A DNA stretch of 64,000 bases, from the NCBI RefSeq assembly GCF_042408735.1, contig NZ_JBHOQV010000118.1:1-64000 (forward strand), in the 5' to 3' direction. Origin of the DNA: Thermogemmatispora sp042408735 (GTDB lineage: Bacteria; Chloroflexota; Ktedonobacteria; Ktedonobacterales; Ktedonobacteraceae). The notes beneath the pieces were generated by a model that made no database searches, was not told where the DNA came from, and saw only the letters and a program-made list of their open reading frames with translations. A program made the translations under genes and the position numbers. This document shows positions 59,685 through 64,000 of the stretch, piece by piece; the first letter of the stretch is position 1, and every line of letters starts with the position of its first letter.

Positions 59685-60242
59685 CGGCTCCGGGTCGGCC
59701 AGTCCTCCTCGCGCCGCCTCCCGACGCTCAGCTCCCTTGCTTGCTTGCCCTCTCTTGCGGTGCTCCGCCCAGGCTGGACGGCCTTGTCCGGCCCCTTTCT
59801 GGGCCTCCCGCCCCAAAAAAAGAAAGAAACGGGATATCTGGATCCCCACCACCGCGCCCACAGAGTGGTAGAGCGACTCCCGTCCCCTACAGTATAACCC
59901 AAATACCTCTTGTAACACAAGATATATAGGAGAGGTTGGATATAAGGTACCCCTGGTTCTCTGCCCCTTGTGTTGCAAGGAAGAGCTGCACTCGCGACGC
60001 TCGGCAAGGGAACTTTGGGAAGCTGCGAGAGTAAGGCAGAGTTTTTGAGCGTAACTGCACAAAAGTGCTCACCGGTACGAGAGGTCTGTCCCGGTTCGCG
60101 GAGGAGCAATTGTCGTCCATTCATCTCTCGCGTTTCTGGTAGAGGGGTGAGGGCCGCGGGGGCCGGCTGGCTGGTCAGCTGGCTTGAGGAAGTACGCCAG
60201 TACCTGGACAGCCGGCCCATGCGGGTCACCGGTCAGGCCAGG
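59685..60242. other. Gap with two opposed 13-bp elements
   Basis: No supported gene in 558 bp. CTTGTAACACAAG (59909-59921) and CTTGTGTTGCAAG (59967-59979) are near-complementary opposite copies (12 of 13), 58 bp apart, in an AT-rich patch with TATAAC and GATATATAGG. Confidence 0.45.
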
Positions 60243-61034
60243 CTAAGCCTGAGCGGGAGGCTCATCGCTGGCGCTTGGGGAAGCGGGGCCTTCCTGCTCC
60301 TGGCTGACCTCATTGGGGGCGCCGGCGGCGCTGCTGCCTGGCGCTGGCGACGAGGTACCGTAGATCAGGTCGGCCAGCTCCCTGTGGGTTCGCTCGATGA
60401 TGCTGCGCAGGCGGGCCAGGCGCTCAGGGTCACCGATCGCCGAGCGTCCCGCGATCATAAAGAGGCGGGCCACCTCGCCGGCCTCCTGGCGGAGAGCCTG
60501 CAGCTCAGGAGACCAGGCGCGGGCGCCCGCGGCTCGCAAGGGCCAGCCCGGACCGAAGCGCTCCATCTCGCGCTGGTGCTCGGCCAGGAAGGCGCGCCCG
60601 GCTTCCGTGATCGTATAGACCTTGCGGCCCTCGACCTCGCTAGAGGTGATAAAGCCGCGATCCTCCAGCATTTGCAATGTTGGATAGATCGAACCCGGGC
60701 TGGGAGCATAGAAGCCGCCAGCACGCTCCTCCAGCACCTTCATCATCTCGTAGCCGTGCATGGGGCGCTCCTGGAGTAGCTCCAACAAGACATACTTCAG
60801 ATCGCCGCGCCCAAAGAAGCGCAGCCGCTCAAAAAAGACTGCCGGACCGTGTGGATGGGGATCAGGACCATGCGGGCCGGGGCCGTGAGGGCCAGGACCA
60901 TGCGGACCGAAGGGGGGCCGGGCGCGGCGTGCTTGCCAGAAGCGGGGAACCGCTGGTCCAGGTGGCCGCTGCCAGGGGAAGGAACCTCCCTCTTCCCAAC
61001 CGTAGGATTGCCAGGCAAAGCGTCGACCAAACAT
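60243..61034 (-). CDS. PadR-family regulator with His-rich N-terminal arm
   Basis: A 263-residue repressor. The winged HTH is at about 75-165: LKYVLLELLQERPMHGYEMM, then YAPSPGSIYPTLQMLEDRGF and EVEGRKVYTITEAGRAF, the full PadR signature. The C-terminal dimerisation helices follow. Residues 43-64 form a tandem GPHGP repeat with His at 45, 50, 55, 60 and 62, which could bind a metal or protein. The N-terminus is longer than usual. Its own promoter (61127-61155) is overlapped by palindromes, so it is very likely autoregulated. AAAGGAG precedes the ATG. Confidence 0.9.
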   Translation of the reverse strand: MFGRRFAWQSYGWEEGGSFPWQRPPGPAVPRFWQARRARPPFGPHGPGPHGPGPHGPDPHPHGPAVFFERLRFFGRGDLKYVLLELLQERPMHGYEMMKVLEERAGGFYAPSPGSIYPTLQMLEDRGFITSSEVEGRKVYTITEAGRAFLAEHQREMERFGPGWPLRAAGARAWSPELQALRQEAGEVARLFMIAGRSAIGDPERLARLRSIIERTHRELADLIYGTSSPAPGSSAAGAPNEVSQEQEGPASPSASDEPPAQA

Positions 61035-61102
61035 GAAGTTCTACTCCTTTCTCTTCTCTCCAGTGTGCCTCTCGGCTGACTTTCTCCAGTGACCCAGCAT
61101 CG

Positions 61103-61155
61103 CGATATATCGAAACCTCTGACCAGAGTATAACGATATATCGTATTCCTGTCAA
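61103..61155 (-). promoter_or_regulatory. padR promoter with two CGATATATCG operators
   Basis: On the minus strand: TTGACA (61150-61155), 17 bp, TATACT (61127-61132). The perfect palindrome CGATATATCG lies in the spacer (61134-61143) and again at 61103-61112, just downstream of the start point. The copies are 31 bp apart, three helical turns. A repressor bound at both would block RNA polymerase. Confidence 0.8.
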
Positions 61156-61385
61156 GGGGAGCCGAGGCAGCCTGCTTGCAGAAAGTGGGGGGGCGTGATA
61201 GGATAAACTGGCAGAGGGAGGGGGAGCGAGAGAGCCAGCCAGTTCGGACCGGTGCGGCCAGCAGCCGACCATGCCCCGCAGCCGCTGAGAGCCGACCGAG
61301 AGGGAGAGAGACCTGCCTCCAGCGTTCACCAGGCGTGTATAGTTTCTCTTAGGTTGGGGAAATCAGCAAGAGAGGTAGACGTCGT

Positions 61386-62453
61386 TTGTCAATCGAGACT
61401 GGAATGAGCCACAGGAGATCTGAGGTGCCAGAACATTACTATCGCCCAGGAGAGCGGCACGTCGGAAAGCGAGTCGTCACCATTGGCGGAGGCTCTGGGA
61501 CCTTCGCCCTCCTTTCGCATCTCAAGAAGTACCCGTACAATATCAGCGCTATCGTCACCATGTCGGACAGCGGGGGCAGCTCGCGCCGTCTCATGGATGA
61601 GTTTCGACGCCAACTGCCGCTGGGGGACCTGCGCATGTCATTGGTTGCTCTGGCGCGCAATGGGGCCCTCTGGCGCGAGGTCTTCATGCACCGCTTCGAG
61701 ACCACAGATGAGCAGGGGGAGGGAAAAGGAGGAGTAGGTGGTCATAGCCTGGGGAATCTGATCCTCAAGGGCCTTCAGGACATCAATAACGGCGATCTCA
61801 TGCTGGCCATCGAGGATGCCCAGGAGCTGCTCAACACCGCCGGGCGGGTCTTACCTGTCACCCTGGCGCAGACCACCATCTGTGCTGAACTGGAGGATGG
61901 CACCACCATTTGTGGCGAAACCGAGATCGACACGCGCGGTAAAAAGAACCTGGGACCGCTCTCGCCCATCGTACGTCTGCGTATGGTGCCGGAGGACGCG
62001 CCGGCCTGTCCCCAGGCTATCCGCGCCATTCGTCGGGCCGATGTGATCATTATTGGCCCCGGCGATCTCTACACGAGCCTCATCCCGAATCTCCTCGTCA
62101 AGGACATAGCGCGGGCCGTGCGCGAGTCCGAGGCCGAAAAGGTCTACGTCTGCAACCTGATGACAAAGCATGGCGAGACCGACGGCTACAAAGCCTCCGA
62201 TTTTGTGAGTGAGATCCATCGCTACCTGGGAGGCCGGGTCGATCGCGTCATCGTCAACGATGGGCCGTTCCCACCGGAAGTGCTGCGCACCTACGCTGAA
62301 GAGAAGAGCGAGCCAGTAGTCGTCGATCGCGCTCGTTTAACTCGCCTGGTGCCAAACGTCGTCATCGGCCATTTCAATCTTGAAGACGATATGCTGGCTC
62401 GCCATGATCCCGAGCGCCTGGTTCGCGCGATTTTCCCATCAGATCCTCTCTAA
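61386..62453 (+). CDS. yvcK: YvcK/GlmR-family protein (CofD-like)
   Basis: A 355-residue cytoplasmic protein of the CofD-like fold that binds UDP-GlcNAc and supports peptidoglycan precursor synthesis and gluconeogenic growth in Bacillus. Marks are VVTIGGGSGTFALLSHLKKY, MSDSGGSSRRLMDEF, LPLGDLRMSLVAL, HSLGNLILKGLQ and GPGDLYTSLIPNLLV. The last Asn-Val-Val-IGHFNLED is typical. The TTG at 61386 is 10 bp after GAGAGGT; ATG at 61404 is an alternative. The neighbouring genes rapZ and whiA, common beside yvcK elsewhere, are absent. Confidence 0.88.
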   Translation: MSIETGMSHRRSEVPEHYYRPGERHVGKRVVTIGGGSGTFALLSHLKKYPYNISAIVTMSDSGGSSRRLMDEFRRQLPLGDLRMSLVALARNGALWREVFMHRFETTDEQGEGKGGVGGHSLGNLILKGLQDINNGDLMLAIEDAQELLNTAGRVLPVTLAQTTICAELEDGTTICGETEIDTRGKKNLGPLSPIVRLRMVPEDAPACPQAIRAIRRADVIIIGPGDLYTSLIPNLLVKDIARAVRESEAEKVYVCNLMTKHGETDGYKASDFVSEIHRYLGGRVDRVIVNDGPFPPEVLRTYAEEKSEPVVVDRARLTRLVPNVVIGHFNLEDDMLARHDPERLVRAIFPSDPL

Positions 62454-62814
62454 GCTGCCGCGTACCGCTCTCTGCCGTCTGACCCTGCCCTCTCCGATGG
62501 CCTGCCGGGTTTCTTTGCCAGGGCGCCAGGCCGACTGACAGCAATCACAGAAGCTGCCGCGGCGAATGGGCCGCCGCTCTGCTTTCGCAGTCGGATCGCC
62601 GGGGAGCGGGCCGGCGGCAGAGAGCGCTGAGATCGGCGGGCGACCGGACCAGAGTTCGCGGATGAGGCGGGGCTGGTCTGTCGCCCGAGCGCTTCCGCCT
62701 CTTCTCTCTGACTGCTAGCCGGAGAGGGCGGCCACGGCGAAAGCTTGCTTCGTCTCTCCCGGCTGGCCCTGTCCTCTTCCGGCGCTGCCTTGACCGAAGG
62801 CTGCTGCCTCCCCT
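62454..62814. other. Gap between yvcK and the GYD gene, nothing recognised
   Basis: 361 bp between convergent genes. GC-rich, no supported ORF, no clear terminator on either strand. Confidence 0.4.
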
Positions 62815-63108
62815 CTACGGCAAGGTGCGAGCGATCTGCTCGAATTCCTCGCGTGGGAAGGCGCGCATCGTCTGGGTTCGCAAGCTGCTTTGAGCGATGG
62901 TGCCAAGAATCAAGCGCACGGCAGTCTGATCGTCGGGAGCCTCGGTAATGATGACATAGTCATACTGGCCCATGACAAGATAAAAGCCGATAAGTCTGCC
63001 TCCTGCTTCCTGGACTGCCTTTTCGAACATCTGCAGACGTTCGGGGGCGTTCTTGGCTTCCCTGATCCCTTGCTCGGTCAGATTGACCAGGCTGATGTAG
63101 GTTGGCAT
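62815..63108 (-). CDS. GYD-domain protein
   Basis: A 97-residue protein of the GYD family: MPTYISLVNLTEQGIREAKN, then GGRLIGFYLVMGQYDYVIIT, where GQYDY is the family mark, and a C-terminal helix. The fold is a ferredoxin-like alpha/beta sandwich and the family is often near regulators or oxidoreductases, but no function is established. GAGGAGG lies 7 bp before the ATG at 63108. Its promoter has a perfect palindrome over the -10 and spacer, so a repressor probably controls it. Upstream codons to 63180 would cover the promoter region and are not supported. Confidence 0.88.
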   Translation of the reverse strand: MPTYISLVNLTEQGIREAKNAPERLQMFEKAVQEAGGRLIGFYLVMGQYDYVIITEAPDDQTAVRLILGTIAQSSLRTQTMRAFPREEFEQIARTLP

Positions 63109-63175
63109 CGAAGGACCTCCTCGCCCTTGACAGGCCTTCAACTCGAGATGGAACACTACGGGGTCAGCCTTCTGT

Positions 63176-63208
63176 TGCAATTGTACACTCCCAATTGCAT
63201 TTTCACAA
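63176..63208 (-). promoter_or_regulatory. GYD gene promoter overlapped by an 8-bp palindrome
   Basis: On the minus strand: TTGTGA (63203-63208), 17 bp, TACAAT (63180-63185). TGCAATTG (63176-63183) and CAATTGCA (63192-63199) form a perfect inverted repeat around 8 bp that covers the -10 and most of the spacer. Confidence 0.7.
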
Positions 63209-63265
63209 GCTCTACTGTCAGCCCGTCAATCCTTTATTGAACCCTCATTGATTCTGGCTCCTCTT

Positions 63266-64000
63266 TCATGCTGGCGGGCGCTGGAAGAAGAAGCGATGTT
63301 CGCAGTAGCCGGCCAGCATGCCCACCAGGGAGAAGAGGGCGCTGGTGTGACCGGGCAAGGAACCAAAAACGACCAGGCCGCTATCGAGCAGCAGGTAGGC
63401 CAGCATTGCCAGTACGATGCCGAGGTAGGGACGTACGAACCAGGTGATCAGCAGGAAGAGTGGTTGAGCGCGAGAGCCAGGCTGGCGTAAGGAGACCAGG
63501 CAGCTCACGCAGGCGCCGAGCAGCCCGTAGGCCAGGACCTGCCAGGGCACGCCGAAGGGAGCGAAAGCGGGCGTAAAGATGCTCTGACCGAAGCCCAGCC
63601 CCTCGCCGACGGCCAGGGTCAAGACGGCCACCAGCAGGAGCGCGTGGTAGACGGCCAGGGCCAGCAGCCAGCCCTGGGGGGCTGGGCGAGGGCCGGAGGG
63701 TGCTGGCTCGCGAATCTCGGCGGGCTGCCCGGCGGCTGGCCAGGGCCGCTCTGGTGAGGTGGAGGCGGCTAGTGGGCTGGGCGCAGGCCCGCTGGCCTGC
63801 GTCTGTTGCTCCCTGGTTGAGATGGCCACGATCGGCTCTGTGTCCAGCTCACTGCGCCCCGACGGTGCTGGTGCCACCGTGACCGCTGGGCCTCCTGGCC
63901 CCTCGCCGTATCCGCGAGCGACCGTTTCTTCGCTCGCCGGGTCAGGGCCAGGGGGGGGGCCGGCCCGGCCTTCCAGGTCCAGCAGATAGCTTTCTGGCAG
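63266..64000 (-). CDS. Membrane protein, N-terminus cut by the right edge
   Basis: The minus-strand frame stays open to the last base of the window, so the gene continues beyond it; an apparent GTG start at 63877 is probably internal. The visible part has a Pro/Ala-rich cytoplasmic arm (PAPSPLAASTSPERPWPAA), then four hydrophobic helices (LALAVYHALLLVAVLTLAV, VLAYGLLGACVSCLVSL, YLGIVLAMLAYLLL and ALFSLVGMLAGYC). The C-terminus is short. The Pro-rich arm plus membrane region recalls the zinc-ribbon membrane proteins of this window; whether a zinc ribbon begins it cannot be seen. Function unknown. Confidence 0.65.
   Translation of the reverse strand: MPESYLLDLEGRAGPPPGPDPASEETVARGYGEGPGGPAVTVAPAPSGRSELDTEPIVAISTREQQTQASGPAPSPLAASTSPERPWPAAGQPAEIREPAPSGPRPAPQGWLLALAVYHALLLVAVLTLAVGEGLGFGQSIFTPAFAPFGVPWQVLAYGLLGACVSCLVSLRQPGSRAQPLFLLITWFVRPYLGIVLAMLAYLLLDSGLVVFGSLPGHTSALFSLVGMLAGYCEHRFFFQRPPA

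Noticed and set aside
58758..60062. 434-residue minus-strand ORF opposite the membrane protein gene
   Set aside because: Gln/Arg/Ser-rich, no domain, and it overlaps a gene with clear membrane helices.

Overview
The window is GC-rich, gene-dense bacterial chromosome with no transposase, integrase, phage gene or CRISPR array. Its gene content points to a spore-forming Chloroflexota of the class Ktedonobacteria, most likely close to Thermogemmatispora. The signs are multi-domain cellulases (GH9-CBM3, GH5-CBM2, GH30-CBM2), secreted sedolisin (S53) proteases, a SufCDSU-type Fe-S operon under an Rrf2 regulator, many zinc-ribbon/transmembrane/Ig-like proteins, and an ECF vitamin transporter with fused ATPases. 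The organism call is inference from gene content; no rRNA gene is present.

Layout. 0-4 kb: the 3' end of a helical-repeat protein, then a minus-strand NlpC/P60 peptidase and proline dehydrogenase, and an SDR with a small protein. 4-10 kb: a zinc-ribbon membrane protein, a 2Fe-2S ferredoxin with an unusual ligand set, a large zinc-ribbon/TM/BACON-like protein and a GAF-type regulator. 10.7-15.4 kb: mutL-priA, overlapping by one base. 15.5-22.5 kb: a membrane-anchored NACHT NTPase with ten near-identical 33-residue HEAT-like repeats, and two tandem S53 proteases, each with its own terminator. 23-27 kb: an anchored Ig-like protein, a sigma factor with a linked HTH protein, and a methyltransferase. 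27.3-30.5 kb: ffh and an L,D-transpeptidase lipoprotein. 30.7-34.3 kb: a GH57 enzyme, an HNH nuclease, tRNA-Pro and a small unknown. 34.6-41.4 kb: an Rrf2 regulator, then sufC-sufD-sufS-sufU-SDR-Rieske ferredoxin; no second SufB/SufD protein is present. 41.7-46.8 kb: DUF457 and DUF2079 membrane proteins, a YggT-family protein, a DUF2877 protein and prs. 47.2-47.9 kb: tRNA-Met and two identical initiator tRNAs. 48.5-54.4 kb: the cellulase cluster. 55-58.6 kb: the ECF transporter. 58.8-64 kb: a membrane protein, an autoregulated PadR regulator, YvcK/GlmR, a GYD-domain protein and a membrane protein cut by the right edge.

How genes work together. GH9, GH5 and GH30, with their binding modules, form a plausible secreted set for plant cell wall breakdown, and the S53 proteases add secreted proteolysis. 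The suf genes supply Fe-S clusters, and the Rieske and 2Fe-2S proteins in the window are possible recipients. EcfA-EcfS-EcfT form one complete vitamin importer. Promoters fall into two visible classes: TGnTAnnnT extended -10 sites with poor -35 boxes, and TTGACA-type promoters overlapped by palindromes.

Most promising for follow-up: the NACHT/HEAT protein and its left-edge relative, the ferredoxin with Asp at a cluster-ligand position, the SUF operon with one SufB/D protein and an insertion-less SufU, and the PadR autoregulation site with a His-rich sensor-like tail.
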